In this document: piece after piece, positions 26,831 through 35,264 of the stretch
How positions within the stretch are numbered: position 1 is the first letter of the stretch
Layout: each line of letters begins with the position of its first letter
Source: Roseovarius pelagicus
GTDB taxonomy: Bacteria; Pseudomonadota; Alphaproteobacteria; Rhodobacterales; Rhodobacteraceae
Assembly (NCBI RefSeq): GCF_025639885.1
Contig: NZ_CP106737.1
Coordinates: 178,242-242,241, forward strand
Reading direction: 5' to 3'
DNA length: 64,000 bases
Notes under the pieces: model-generated
The model's input: the letters and a program-made list of their open reading frames with translations, nothing else
What the model was told of the DNA's origin: nothing
Database searches by the model: none
Position numbers and translations under genes: made by a program

Positions 26831-27111
26831 TCCCCGCCCTCCAGAACTTTTGCCAGCGCGGGATCGGCCGGGGTGACGCTGTATATTTCATGGCTCATCG
26901 TGTCACGCTCAACCTTTAGCCACAGGCGGCAGCCATGCACGTGCTGCCAGGTTTCCACCTGACGGCCACAGATGTTCACTCGCAGGAACACCGCATCGTG
27001 CCACGCCTCCAGCGGCGCATCCAACGCCGGATATGTGATCGAGCCGTCGCCGCCATAGCTGAATTCGGCGTGGTCACGCGGACCGCAGAAAGGACAGGGA
27101 ATCCGGATCAT
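26827..27111 (-). CDS. soxD: Sarcosine oxidase delta subunit
   Basis: 94 residues, the usual size. The zinc-binding start IPCPFCGPRDHAEF has two Cys and a His, with further ligands downstream (HGCRLW). YGGDGSITYP and WQHVHGCRLWLKVERDT are typical SoxD blocks. It binds zinc and helps assemble the heterotetramer. It is 12 bases after soxB and overlaps soxA by 4. Confidence 0.93.
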   Translation of the reverse strand: MIRIPCPFCGPRDHAEFSYGGDGSITYPALDAPLEAWHDAVFLRVNICGRQVETWQHVHGCRLWLKVERDTMSHEIYSVTPADPALAKVLEGGE

Positions 27112-27123
27112 GCTAAACCTTCT

Positions 27124-28395
27124 TCATCCATGCAGTTTGGGATCTGGACCGGCGCCGCGTTCATCGATCTGAAGACCGCGCTCAAATCTCTTGAGGTCGA
27201 AATTGGCAATCATCGGCGCCGGCCGATCATTCGCGATGAGGTCCGCAAACCACCAGCCCGACGCTGGCGAGGCCTTAAACCCACCATAGTTCCAGCCCGT
27301 GTTGAGGTAGAGATTGTCGAGAGGGGTCCGACAGATGAAATGGCTGCCATCCATCGACATATCGACCACCCCGGCCCAGTGGCGCAACAGTTTGACCCGG
27401 CCAAGGCAGGGCATGACAGACATCGCCGCCTCGGCCACGTCCTGCACGATGGGCAGGTTGCCGCGCTGTGCGTAGGATTTGTACCAATCGAGATCGCCGC
27501 CGAATACCATCCCGCCCTTGTCTGATTGCGAGATGTAGAAATGCGACCCGCCCATACCAAAGACGACCACCTGATCGAGCAGCGGCTTGAGCGGTTCCGA
27601 AACAAAGGCCTGCAACTTGTGTGACTCGATCGGCAATCGCCCGAGCCCGGCCATGGTCCACAGGCGCGAGGTATTGCCCGCGACGGAAAACCCAATCTTC
27701 CCTGCCGTGATGCGCCCCCTCGGGGTTTCCAACGCGGTGATCCGGCCAGCCTCACGCACAATCCCTGTCACCCCACAGTTCTGCACGATATCGACCCCGA
27801 GCTGATCCGCAGCTCGGGCATAGCCCCAGGCCACGGCATCATGCCGCGCTGTCCCGGCCCGTGTCTGAACGGCGGCCCCCATGATCGGAAATCTGGCATC
27901 TGGCGCATAGTTGAGATGCGGCACCGCCTGTTTCAGCCGGTCCAGATCCCATATCTCGGCATCCGGCGTGCCGGTAAGCCGCATGGTATTGTAATTGCGC
28001 GCCGCGCCATCAATGGCCCCCGGACTGTGCAGCAGCGCGATATGGGATCGCTGGCTGAACATCACGTTGTAGTTCAGATCGTGGCTCAGGTTTTCCCAGA
28101 GCTTGAGAGAATGCTCATAGAATTCCCGGTTGCCGGGCCGGGCGTAGTTGGACCGCACGATGGTGGTGTTACGCCCGGCATTGCCGCCCCCAAGCCAGCT
28201 CTTCTCCAGCACCGCGATATTGCGGATGCCGTGGTTGCTGGCCAGGTAATAGGCGGTGGCAAGACCATGCAGCCCGCCGCCCACGATGATGACATCGTAA
28301 TGTGACTTCGGTTGCGGATCGCGCCATTGCCGAGACCAGCCCTTTTGGCCGGTCATCCCCTGCCAAAGGACATTCCATCCGGAAAATCGGGTCAT
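27124..28395 (-). CDS. soxB: Sarcosine oxidase beta subunit
   Basis: 423 residues. The FAD motif YDVIIVGGGLHGLATAYYLA begins at residue 33, followed by VLEKSWLGGGNAGRNTTIVRSNY, the SoxB signature region carrying covalent flavin attachment in the family. The C-terminal LNTGWNYGGFKASPASGW is the conserved FAD-contact segment. This is the catalytic amine-oxidising subunit. It lies 22 bases after the racemase-like gene. All four subunits are intact. Confidence 0.94.
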   Translation of the reverse strand: MTRFSGWNVLWQGMTGQKGWSRQWRDPQPKSHYDVIIVGGGLHGLATAYYLASNHGIRNIAVLEKSWLGGGNAGRNTTIVRSNYARPGNREFYEHSLKLWENLSHDLNYNVMFSQRSHIALLHSPGAIDGAARNYNTMRLTGTPDAEIWDLDRLKQAVPHLNYAPDARFPIMGAAVQTRAGTARHDAVAWGYARAADQLGVDIVQNCGVTGIVREAGRITALETPRGRITAGKIGFSVAGNTSRLWTMAGLGRLPIESHKLQAFVSEPLKPLLDQVVVFGMGGSHFYISQSDKGGMVFGGDLDWYKSYAQRGNLPIVQDVAEAAMSVMPCLGRVKLLRHWAGVVDMSMDGSHFICRTPLDNLYLNTGWNYGGFKASPASGWWFADLIANDRPAPMIANFDLKRFERGLQIDERGAGPDPKLHG

Positions 28396-28417
28396 TTAAT
28401 ATTGCCTTGTCGGTGTT

Positions 28418-29212
28418 TCAGACGGTGCTTTTGAGCACCCGGCCCGGATGTTTGAAAATCTGTCCGAAGCCTTCGAGCTCATCCATGATCCCGGCCCGTC
28501 GCAGGCAGGACCACATCTGGGCCTGGTTCGAGGTGATCACCGGCTTGCCGGTGGCCTGCTCGATCTCTTCAACGACCTCCAGCGACCGCACCCCGCCACA
28601 GCTGAGAAAGATCACATCCGCCTCCGGCTGGTCGATCTCGAGCGCGAATTTCTTCCAATAGGCCGGGGTGACCAGACCCATATCCCAGCCACTCGCGATG
28701 TTGAGGCCCTGAATGTCCAGCACGTCAAATCCGCGTTCGACGAGAAACTCTGCTTCGGCGGTGTTGATCTCGTCCAGATAGGGCGTGCCCACCACGAGCT
28801 TTTTCGCGCCCAGCTCACGCAGCGCATCCAGAACCCCCTGCACGAGACACATGGGTTGCGCCCAGGGTGCGCCCTTGCGGATCTCCTGAAAAATGCGGTT
28901 CTCGCCGATCACGATGGACCCGCTGGTGCAGCTGTAGCTGACGACATCCGGCTTGGCTTCGGGCTGAATGCGGGCGGCGGCGTCCGCCATATGCTCGATA
29001 TGACGGGCCAGCGTTTTATTCGTTGTGTGATCGTCGGTTTTCAGACGCGTGATGTAGACGCCGACACCCTCGGGTGCCATGTCCTTGAAATCTGCCTCGG
29101 CACTCGGGTCCGTGGACATCAGGATAAAGCCCAACTTGGCACGATGATGACGCCCTGCGTTCATCTCGGGGCTGCGGGGCTTGGACTGGATGGTTTGACC
29201 GGGCTGGAACAT
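28418..29212 (-). CDS. Asp/Glu racemase superfamily protein (EutA / maleate isomerase-like)
   Basis: The start is at 29212 (MFQPGQTIQ), overlapping the preceding stop as TGATG; 264 residues. Two catalytic-type cysteines sit in the expected places: Cys95 (SYSCTSGSIVIGE) and Cys205 (FLSCGGVRSLE). This pair defines aspartate racemase, maleate cis-trans isomerase, arylmalonate decarboxylase and the ectoine-utilisation protein EutA. Those act by proton abstraction or addition next to a carboxylate. Its position between a creatinase-like protein and SoxB is unusual. A paralogue is at 37742-38524. Confidence 0.85.
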   Translation of the reverse strand: MFQPGQTIQSKPRSPEMNAGRHHRAKLGFILMSTDPSAEADFKDMAPEGVGVYITRLKTDDHTTNKTLARHIEHMADAAARIQPEAKPDVVSYSCTSGSIVIGENRIFQEIRKGAPWAQPMCLVQGVLDALRELGAKKLVVGTPYLDEINTAEAEFLVERGFDVLDIQGLNIASGWDMGLVTPAYWKKFALEIDQPEADVIFLSCGGVRSLEVVEEIEQATGKPVITSNQAQMWSCLRRAGIMDELEGFGQIFKHPGRVLKSTV

Positions 29213-30354
29213 CAGAGAATGACCTCCTCTACGGATTTCGGATGGGATGTCAGCGGTTCCCATCCGTCTTCGGTGATGATGAAACTGTCGCCCACCTGGG
29301 CGCGGAATGTCTCGACCGAAACCGAGCCATCCACTGCGAGAACCATGCCGGGCTGGATCACCGTGGTGTCCCCCGTCACCAGCTGCGGCGCCTCGAGAAA
29401 GCTGAATCCGGTCGCACGACCACAGCGGAACGGGTATTCATGACCCGCCTCCTGGATCACCTCGGCATAGGCCGCGTGAACACTCTCGGCCGTCACGCCG
29501 GGCCGCAGCGCGTCGAGCGCCGCCTTCTGGCTCGCCACGGCCACCTCATAGACCGCCACCTGATCGGGGTCCGCGTCACCGATCCAGAATGTCCGGTCAA
29601 ACCCGAGCTTGAAGCGGTGAAAATTGGTCATCCCGCAAAAGCACAGGAACACCGGTTCGCCCTTGCGCATGATGCGTGTTGACGCGCGGTGATGCGTCTT
29701 CACGATATCCTTGCCCGAGGCCATGATCTGCAGGAAATGGGTGTTGGGCGACATGTCCCCATCATCATAATGCGCGGCCAGCAGTTCGGCGGCCTTGCGG
29801 GTGCCTGCCTGCGATGTCGCAATCGCCACCTCGAATTCCGGCACCCCATCGCCGATCGCCAACCGCCCGGCCTGCATCATCGCCGTTGCCACCTTTCCCG
29901 CATGGCGGGCGAGCTGCAATTCCTCTGCCGATTTGATCATCCGCATTTCTGCCAGTATCGGCGTGGCGCTGGTAATTTTGTCCGCCGCAACGAGATCGTT
30001 CACATAGCTGCGTACCGGCGGCGGCATATGCCCCGGCTCGATAGCCACCCGCCCGGCATTTCGGATCGCCGCTGGCAGCTCGTCGCGCCATTCGTTGCCC
30101 ATGCCGTCGTTCCAGGGCGCGATGCGATCCACCCGTGCCGCGGCCTTGGCACTGTTTAGATCGATGGTCGGCGTGATCAATAGCGTGTCGCCGTCCTTGG
30201 GCACCACGAGGATCGTCGGGCGCCCGAATTCCATATGCAGATAATCGTAATAACCGGTGAGGTAATAGACGTTGTCGTCATCGGTGATCAGCGCAACATC
30301 GATCCCGGCCTCGGCCAGTTTCGTTTGAAAGCGGGACAGTCGGTCGGTGAACAT
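29212..30354 (-). CDS. Creatinase-like M24 (pita-bread fold) hydrolase
   Basis: The start is at 30354 (MFTDRLSRFQ), with AGGGG 6 bases upstream; 380 residues. It follows creatinase more closely than aminopeptidases: EFGRP (Arg45, equivalent to the carboxylate-binding Arg of creatinase), EMRMIKSAEE, and a His pair at 221-222 where creatinase has its catalytic His. Most M24 metal ligands are missing (FCGM for LDxG, VDGS for xEPG), as expected for a non-metal enzyme. Creatinase splits creatine into sarcosine and urea, which would feed the SoxBDAG encoded downstream. Creatine or another N-methylglycine derivative is the inferred substrate; an ectoine-hydrolase-like role is the alternative. Confidence 0.7.
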   Translation of the reverse strand: MFTDRLSRFQTKLAEAGIDVALITDDDNVYYLTGYYDYLHMEFGRPTILVVPKDGDTLLITPTIDLNSAKAAARVDRIAPWNDGMGNEWRDELPAAIRNAGRVAIEPGHMPPPVRSYVNDLVAADKITSATPILAEMRMIKSAEELQLARHAGKVATAMMQAGRLAIGDGVPEFEVAIATSQAGTRKAAELLAAHYDDGDMSPNTHFLQIMASGKDIVKTHHRASTRIMRKGEPVFLCFCGMTNFHRFKLGFDRTFWIGDADPDQVAVYEVAVASQKAALDALRPGVTAESVHAAYAEVIQEAGHEYPFRCGRATGFSFLEAPQLVTGDTTVIQPGMVLAVDGSVSVETFRAQVGDSFIITEDGWEPLTSHPKSVEEVIL

Positions 30355-30469
30355 TGGCATCCCCTGAAGAAGGTTGATGGGCATCGCAGGCGGTCTCTGG
30401 CCGCTGCATTCCTCAAAATACTACGTCTCCCAATGCGCTTTCCAAAGTGACAATTCGTAGGGGAGTATG

Positions 30470-30484
30470 ATAACCTATGGTTAT
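30470..30484. promoter_or_regulatory. LysR-type box (ATAACCTATGGTTAT) at the divergent promoter
   Basis: A perfect 15-bp inverted repeat with ATAACC/GGTTAT arms and the T-N11-A spacing of LysR boxes. It overlaps the start codon of the LysR gene (30477) and lies 116 bases upstream of the creatinase-like gene. This fits autorepression and activation of the sox operon. Confidence 0.6.
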
Positions 30485-31361
30485 GAAAAATTACCGCCGC
30501 GCCCTCCCGCCGCTTGATTATCTCCTGTTCTTCGAGGCGGTGGCCCGTCACGGCAATTTCACCCGTGCCGCCGAAGAGCTTAACGTAAGCCAGGCCGCAG
30601 TCAGCAAGAGAATCAAGGTGTTGGAGGATTGGCTTGGTATGCCCCTTATCGACCGCCACGGCCGCCGCCTCTCACTGACCCGGAACGGCAAGGTTCTGGC
30701 GACCAACTCGGGCGAGGCTCTGGATTACCTCAACTCATGTCTGCAACAGCTGCGCCGCACCCATGGCACGGGTCGTCTGTCGCTGGGGGCAAATGTCGCG
30801 GTCTCACAATATTGGCTAACGCCGCGGATCAACGAATACCTGCTCGGACGCGATGCCGCGCCGGTCACGCTCACCTCGACCGACAAGGATGCTGATCTTT
30901 TCGCGCTCGAATCCGATGCTTTGGTGTTCTACGGGCCCGACATTCCGGCGGGCTGGGATGGCGCGCTCCTCTTCGAGGAAACCTGGCTCCCGGTCGCCGC
31001 GCCAGAGGTTGCGCGACGCTCCGGCGATCTCGGATCGGCAACCCTTCTCGATTTTGACAAGCTGACCCCGAAATGGGTCAACTGGGGGGATTTCGCCACG
31101 CTCACCGGCCATACGGAAATCGACCAGGCAACCAAGGTCAATCTGGGCTCCTATGGCAGCACGCTCGACACGGCCATTCGTGGCCGGGGGCTCGCGCTGG
31201 GCTGTCCCGACGTGCTGCGGTTCGAGATCGACGCCGGGCGGCTCGTGGCGCTCGAGACGTATCGCCTCGCCACGGGCCGCAGCTATTTTGTCATCTGGCG
31301 CAACGGACAATTGACCAACCAGATCCGCGACCTGATCAGGGATGTCGGGATCCCGCTCTGA
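30477..31361 (+). CDS. LysR family transcriptional regulator (GcvA-like)
   Basis: 294 residues from ATG 30477; ATG 30483 is equally possible because the LysR box overlaps both. The N-terminal HTH is LDYLLFFEAVARHGNFTRAAEELNVSQAAVSKRIKVLEDWLG (about residues 13-54). The effector domain has the GcvA-like close (RGLALGCPDVLRFEIDAGRLVAL). It is divergent from the creatinase-racemase-soxBDAG-Rieske operon and probably activates it in response to a pathway compound. Confidence 0.9.
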   Translation: MVMKNYRRALPPLDYLLFFEAVARHGNFTRAAEELNVSQAAVSKRIKVLEDWLGMPLIDRHGRRLSLTRNGKVLATNSGEALDYLNSCLQQLRRTHGTGRLSLGANVAVSQYWLTPRINEYLLGRDAAPVTLTSTDKDADLFALESDALVFYGPDIPAGWDGALLFEETWLPVAAPEVARRSGDLGSATLLDFDKLTPKWVNWGDFATLTGHTEIDQATKVNLGSYGSTLDTAIRGRGLALGCPDVLRFEIDAGRLVALETYRLATGRSYFVIWRNGQLTNQIRDLIRDVGIPL

Positions 31362-31394
31362 CGCGCCGATCCCCTCCCGGTCTCGAACCGCTTC

Positions 31395-32210
31395 TCAGAC
31401 CGCTTCTCTGACCGCACTGAGGAATTGCTGAGTGCGCTCCCGCTGCGGGTTGCCAAAGAGCTCGGTCGGCGGCCCCTGCTCTTCGATCTTGCCTCCGTAG
31501 AAGAAACACACACGATCAGAGATATCGCGCGCAAATCCCATCTGGTGCGTCACCATCAGCATGGTCAGGTTGTGTTCGGAGACGAGCTTGCGAATGACAT
31601 TGGTCACCTCACCGATCACTTCGGGATCCAGCGCCGACGTAACCTCGTCAAAAAGCATCACTTTTGGACGCATGGCCAGCGCACGGGCAATTGCCACGCG
31701 TTGCTGCTGCCCACCGGACAACCGCGAGGGCCGCTGGTCCTTTTTCGAAATCATGCCGACCAGTTCCAACAACTCTTCGGACCGATCCCGCGCCTCCGCC
31801 TTGGACAGCCCCAGCACATGCAGCGGGCCCTCCATGCAGTTTTCCAGCACCGTCATGTGCGGGAAGAGGTTGAAATGCTGAAAACACATGCCGATGTCAG
31901 CACGCCGGTTTCGCAGGTGACGCTCGTTCGCGCGCACCAGACGGCCCTTTTTCGGCATATGGGTCAGCGGTTGACCATCCACATAGATGACCCCGTCATC
32001 AATCTGCTCAAGGGTCATCAGCATCCGCAGAACAGTGGTCTTGCCCGACCCCGAGGGGCCGATGATGGACACCATCTCGCCTGCGGCAATGTCGAGATCG
32101 AGTTCGTCCAGAACGGTCAGCGCGCCATAGGATTTACGCACTTTGCGGAAACTTACCATCGGTGTGGTCTCACCGGTGATTTCGAGAGGAAAGCCAGTAT
32201 GGTCCAGCAT
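31395..32210 (-). CDS. Polar amino acid/ectoine ABC transporter ATPase (EhuA/GlnQ-like)
   Basis: 271 residues with Walker A GPSGSGKTT (about 53-61), Q-loop MCFQHFNLFPHMT, signature LSGGQQQRVAIARAL, Walker B VMLFDEVTSALD and the switch His in MLMVTHQMGFA. This is the GlnQ/HisP class that powers import by family-3 binding proteins. It lies 2 bases after the second permease gene, as last gene of the operon. Convergent with the LysR gene. Confidence 0.92.
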   Translation of the reverse strand: MLDHTGFPLEITGETTPMVSFRKVRKSYGALTVLDELDLDIAAGEMVSIIGPSGSGKTTVLRMLMTLEQIDDGVIYVDGQPLTHMPKKGRLVRANERHLRNRRADIGMCFQHFNLFPHMTVLENCMEGPLHVLGLSKAEARDRSEELLELVGMISKKDQRPSRLSGGQQQRVAIARALAMRPKVMLFDEVTSALDPEVIGEVTNVIRKLVSEHNLTMLMVTHQMGFARDISDRVCFFYGGKIEEQGPPTELFGNPQRERTQQFLSAVREAV

Positions 32211-32212
32211 TG

Positions 32213-32878
32213 TTACAATCCCAGTTTACGGCGCACACGCCCTTCGAACAGCCGGATCAGGCCCGCTGCCGGCAGGGAGATTGCCAAGAAGATGATACCC
32301 ACCATCGTAATCGGCTCGAGAAAACGGTAATGTTCCGATCCGATGGCATTTGCGACATGGATGAGTTCGGCAACCCCGATCACCGAGAGCATCGGCGTAT
32401 CCTTGAGGATCCCCACGAGATAATTGCCCATGCCCGACAGCGCCGTCGGGATAGCCTGCGGGATGATCACGCGACGATATTTCTGCGTGATCGTCATGTT
32501 CAGAGCGGTCGCCGCCTCCCACTGGCCCCTCGGCACGCTTTCGATGCCGCCGCGATAGACCTCCGAGAGATAGCAGGCATAATGCAGACCGATGGCAATC
32601 ATCCCAGACGACCAGGGGCTCAAACGCAGGCCGAACTGCGGTCCGACGTAAAAGACAAAAAATATCTGCAACAGCAGCGGCGTCGAACGGATGAACTCGA
32701 CGAATTCCCGTACCACAAAGGTCAGCGCCCGGTAGGGCGTGCGTTGCGCCAGGGCGAAAACGAGCCCGAGCACCAGGGCGATGGCATAGCCAGCCCCGGC
32801 CGCCAGAAGCGTATTGCCGGTGGCGACCAGAAGCCGGGGCAGAATCTCCCAAACAAAATCCCATTTCCAGTCAAACAT
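32213..32878 (-). CDS. Polar amino acid/ectoine ABC transporter permease (EhuD-like)
   Basis: 221 residues with HisM/GlnP-type membrane topology and the EAA loop SEVYRGGIESVPRGQWEAATALNMT. It pairs with the preceding permease of the same length to form the channel. The two permease genes lie 3 bases apart and appear to be old duplicates. The ATG sits just after the neighbour's stop. Confidence 0.9.
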   Translation of the reverse strand: MFDWKWDFVWEILPRLLVATGNTLLAAGAGYAIALVLGLVFALAQRTPYRALTFVVREFVEFIRSTPLLLQIFFVFYVGPQFGLRLSPWSSGMIAIGLHYACYLSEVYRGGIESVPRGQWEAATALNMTITQKYRRVIIPQAIPTALSGMGNYLVGILKDTPMLSVIGVAELIHVANAIGSEHYRFLEPITMVGIIFLAISLPAAGLIRLFEGRVRRKLGL

Positions 32879-32881
32879 CGG

Positions 32882-33547
32882 TCACACCTTTCCCAGCTTG
32901 CGGGCCATCGCCCGCTCTAACCAGCGCATGAAAGGGGTCACCAGGAAGCGCGCCAGAATATAATAGATCACCAGCGCGGTGCCAAAGACCTGCGCCGAGA
33001 GGAAGGTCGAGCCGTTGATCTGCTTGGCCTGAAACATCAGGTCGGCCACCGAAATCAGCGACACAAGCGCGGTGCCCTTGAGCAGTTCGATCATCAGGTT
33101 GCCCCAGGGTGGCAGCATGTTGACCAACGCCTGTGGCAGAATGATCCGCCACATACGCCGTGCAGGGCTCATGTTGATGGCCAGCGCCGCCTCCCATTGT
33201 CCACGCGGCACCGACAGGATGCCGCCGCGGACCAGCTCGGCCCCATAGGCACCGATATTCATGCCTACCGCCACATAGCCGGCAGTAAACTTGTCGATGC
33301 TCACGCCAAAGAGCGGCAGCACAAAGAAAATCCAGTAGAGCTGAACGAGCAGCGACGTGCCGCGAAAAATCTCGATATAGGTGATGGCCGCGCCGCGCAG
33401 GATTCGGCTCTGCGAGAGCTTCATCAGGCCCATGGCGAGAGAGATCGCGATACCGAGCACCGCCGCCAGAAAGAACTGCGCAATGGTCACGCCTGTGCCT
33501 GACACCAGTCGCGGCCAGTATTGGGCGAGAAAGTCGAGGATGGTCAT
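32882..33547 (-). CDS. Polar amino acid/ectoine ABC transporter permease (EhuC-like)
   Basis: The start is at 33547 (MTILDFLAQYW); the longer open frame upstream has no membrane character. 221 residues with the HisQ-type EAA loop (GAELVRGGILSVPRGQWEAALAINM). It is the first of two permeases after the binding-protein gene, separated from it by a 7-bp GC hairpin at 33576-33600. Confidence 0.9.
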   Translation of the reverse strand: MTILDFLAQYWPRLVSGTGVTIAQFFLAAVLGIAISLAMGLMKLSQSRILRGAAITYIEIFRGTSLLVQLYWIFFVLPLFGVSIDKFTAGYVAVGMNIGAYGAELVRGGILSVPRGQWEAALAINMSPARRMWRIILPQALVNMLPPWGNLMIELLKGTALVSLISVADLMFQAKQINGSTFLSAQVFGTALVIYYILARFLVTPFMRWLERAMARKLGKV

Positions 33548-33575
33548 GGCAAGATCCGTTTCACAGGGGGTCCGA

Positions 33576-33600
33576 GCGGCGGCCCAGCAGGGACCGCCGC
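33576..33600 (-). terminator. Hairpin between binding-protein and permease genes
   Basis: GCGGCGG (33576-33582) and CCGCCGC (33594-33600) form a perfect 7-bp stem with an 11-base loop, 11 bases after the binding-protein stop. There is no T run, so it more likely protects the upstream mRNA or attenuates read-through than fully terminates. Confidence 0.5.
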
Positions 33601-33611
33601 AAGGTTTCAGA

Positions 33612-34460
33612 TCAGCGGTTGGCGCAGGTCCATTCCGTGGTGGTGTCGCCAGGCAGGTTGGCTTCGACGTAGCCATACTCCTTGACCTTTGCGAGCATTT
33701 CTTCGGAGCCAAGATAGCGCTCACGCGCAGCGTTGAACTCTTTCAAGAAATCCTCGTCCTCAAAGCGGAAACCGACGCCGACCCAGTTCTGTGTCCATTC
33801 CGGCAGCGCGCCGGGATCGGTGGTCTCGAACTTACCTTCGGACTGGTCGGCGAGATAGACGGCTTCGAACGACGTCAGTGCCGCCGCATCCGCGCGGCCG
33901 GCCCTCATCGCTGCGAGCGTTTCCGTCGGCCCGGGCAGCTGCATCATCTGTGCATCGCTCAGCCCCTCGCGGCGCGCGGCCTCGACCGTGTTGGCCCCGG
34001 AATACAACGCCAGAATGGCACCGTCGCTGGCCAGCACATCCTTGTAGTTGCTCAGCCCCTTTGGGTTGCCCGCAGGCACGAGAAAGCTGTCGCCGGTGGT
34101 GGCGATCGGCTCCGAAAACGCGATGTTTTCGCAGCGGCTGTTAAGAATGTAGAGCCCGCCAGTGATTATGTCATAGCGGTTGGCCTTGAGACCCGGGATC
34201 AGTCCACCCCATTCGGTGACGGTGGCTTCGACATTGTCGTAGCCCATCTCGTTAAGAATGCCGATCGCGATGTCGTTGACAAAGCCCTTCGGCGCACCGC
34301 TCTCGTCCGGATAGCCAAAGATCGGAATGTTGGAAAATCCGATACGGATAGGCTCGCCCGCCTCGATCCGGTCCATCAACGGACCGGCCATTGCCGAGAG
34401 TGCGGAGCCAGCCAGAACGATACCGGCCGGGATGATGGTCTTTAGTAGGTTAAGTGGCAT
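33612..34460 (-). CDS. Family-3 substrate-binding protein, ectoine/amino acid type (EhuB-like)
   Basis: The start is at 34460, with AAGGAGGATCAG directly upstream; 282 residues. A Sec signal peptide (NLLKTIIPAGIVLAGSALSAMA) is followed by the family-3 fold: IRIGFSNIPIFGYPDESG, TEWGGLIPGLKANRYDIITGGLYI, NSRCENIAFSEPIATTGDSF. The TEWGxLIPGLxAxRxDIIxxG stretch matches ectoine-binding EhuB proteins particularly well. Related compatible solutes or amino acids remain possible. It is first gene of a B-C-D-A operon, divergent from an Lrp regulator, as in ehu/eut loci. Confidence 0.82.
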   Translation of the reverse strand: MPLNLLKTIIPAGIVLAGSALSAMAGPLMDRIEAGEPIRIGFSNIPIFGYPDESGAPKGFVNDIAIGILNEMGYDNVEATVTEWGGLIPGLKANRYDIITGGLYILNSRCENIAFSEPIATTGDSFLVPAGNPKGLSNYKDVLASDGAILALYSGANTVEAARREGLSDAQMMQLPGPTETLAAMRAGRADAAALTSFEAVYLADQSEGKFETTDPGALPEWTQNWVGVGFRFEDEDFLKEFNAARERYLGSEEMLAKVKEYGYVEANLPGDTTTEWTCANR

Positions 34461-34689
34461 CTGATCCTCCTTGTAAATGATGCGGTACTCAAGCTGTACG
34501 GACAGCAACGGTTGGTATTCTGTGACTTGGCGGGCGCTGCGTTTTCTCCGTACGGGTCTGTAGTTCGCGGGTTCCCCTCGCAAGCCTGCAGAGACGTATA
34601 TGTGAAAATTTATTCCGAAATAGATCAATATATCGGCATTTATGATGAATTATATTGCCAAGTGACAAAACAGGGATTTTAATCCCACC

Positions 34690-35139
34690 ATGGATGATAA
34701 AGACCTCGAAATCCTGAAACTGGTTCAGTCGAACGCCAGAATGACCGCCGAAACCCTCGGTCAGGCCATCGGACTGTCGCCGCCCGCGGTTCAGAAACGG
34801 CTCAAGAAACTGCGCGAAAGTGGCGTCATCGAAAACGAGATCGCGGTGCTCTCTCCGGCCAGGCTCGGCCGAGAAATGACCGTAATCGTCCAGGTGATGT
34901 TGGAACGCGAAAACCGCATGTATCTCGAGAATTTCAAACGCAAGATGCGCAATGTGCCCGCGGTGCAGCAATGCTACTACACAACCGGAGAGGCCGATTT
35001 CATCCTTGTTGTCGTGGTCAACAACATCAAGGAATACGAGGAATTCACCCAAGAGTGCTTCTTTGACGAATCCAACGTGAACAAATTCACGTCGTCCATC
35101 GTCATGGACCGGGTCAAGGTTTCCCTCGATATCCTGTAA
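34690..35139 (+). CDS. Lrp/AsnC family transcriptional regulator
   Basis: 149 residues. The N-terminal HTH is LEILKLVQSNARMTAETLGQAIGLSPPAVQKRLKKLRESGVI; the C-terminal RAM domain has CYYTTGEADFILVVVVNNIKEYEEF, the ligand-sensing turn. It is divergent from the EhuB-like importer. A palindrome GGGATTTTAATCCC (34673-34686) immediately precedes its ATG and is a candidate autoregulatory site. AsnC-type regulators accompany ectoine and amino-acid utilisation genes. Confidence 0.92.
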   Translation: MDDKDLEILKLVQSNARMTAETLGQAIGLSPPAVQKRLKKLRESGVIENEIAVLSPARLGREMTVIVQVMLERENRMYLENFKRKMRNVPAVQQCYYTTGEADFILVVVVNNIKEYEEFTQECFFDESNVNKFTSSIVMDRVKVSLDIL

Positions 35140-35217
35140 GACCGTCTTCACCGGCCATCCCCCCTCTGTGACAGGCCCTCCACCCCGGCCCGCGCCTCTG
35201 ACGCACTCTTGGGTGGC

Positions 35218-35252
35218 CAGCGGTCGGCAGGCATAGGCTGCCCGCCCCGCTG
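35218..35252. terminator. GC hairpin between convergent genes
   Basis: Nested arms CAGCGG/CCGCTG (35218-35223, 35247-35252) and GGCAG/CTGCC (35226-35230, 35238-35242) form a long hairpin in the 125-base gap between the convergent Lrp and flavoprotein genes. It has no T run, so a terminator role is plausible but weakly supported. Confidence 0.4.
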
Positions 35253-35264
35253 ACCACCGTCTCT

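Noticed and set aside
29212..30354. DddP-type DMSP lyase, an M24 relative common in roseobacters
   Set aside because: DddP keeps its metal ligands and is longer; this protein lacks most ligands and matches creatinase motifs better.
28418..34460. A complete ectoine catabolic locus (ehuABCD-eutABCDE)
   Set aside because: The importer, AsnC and racemase fit, but eutB, eutC and eutE are missing next to it and the M24 protein is creatinase-like.
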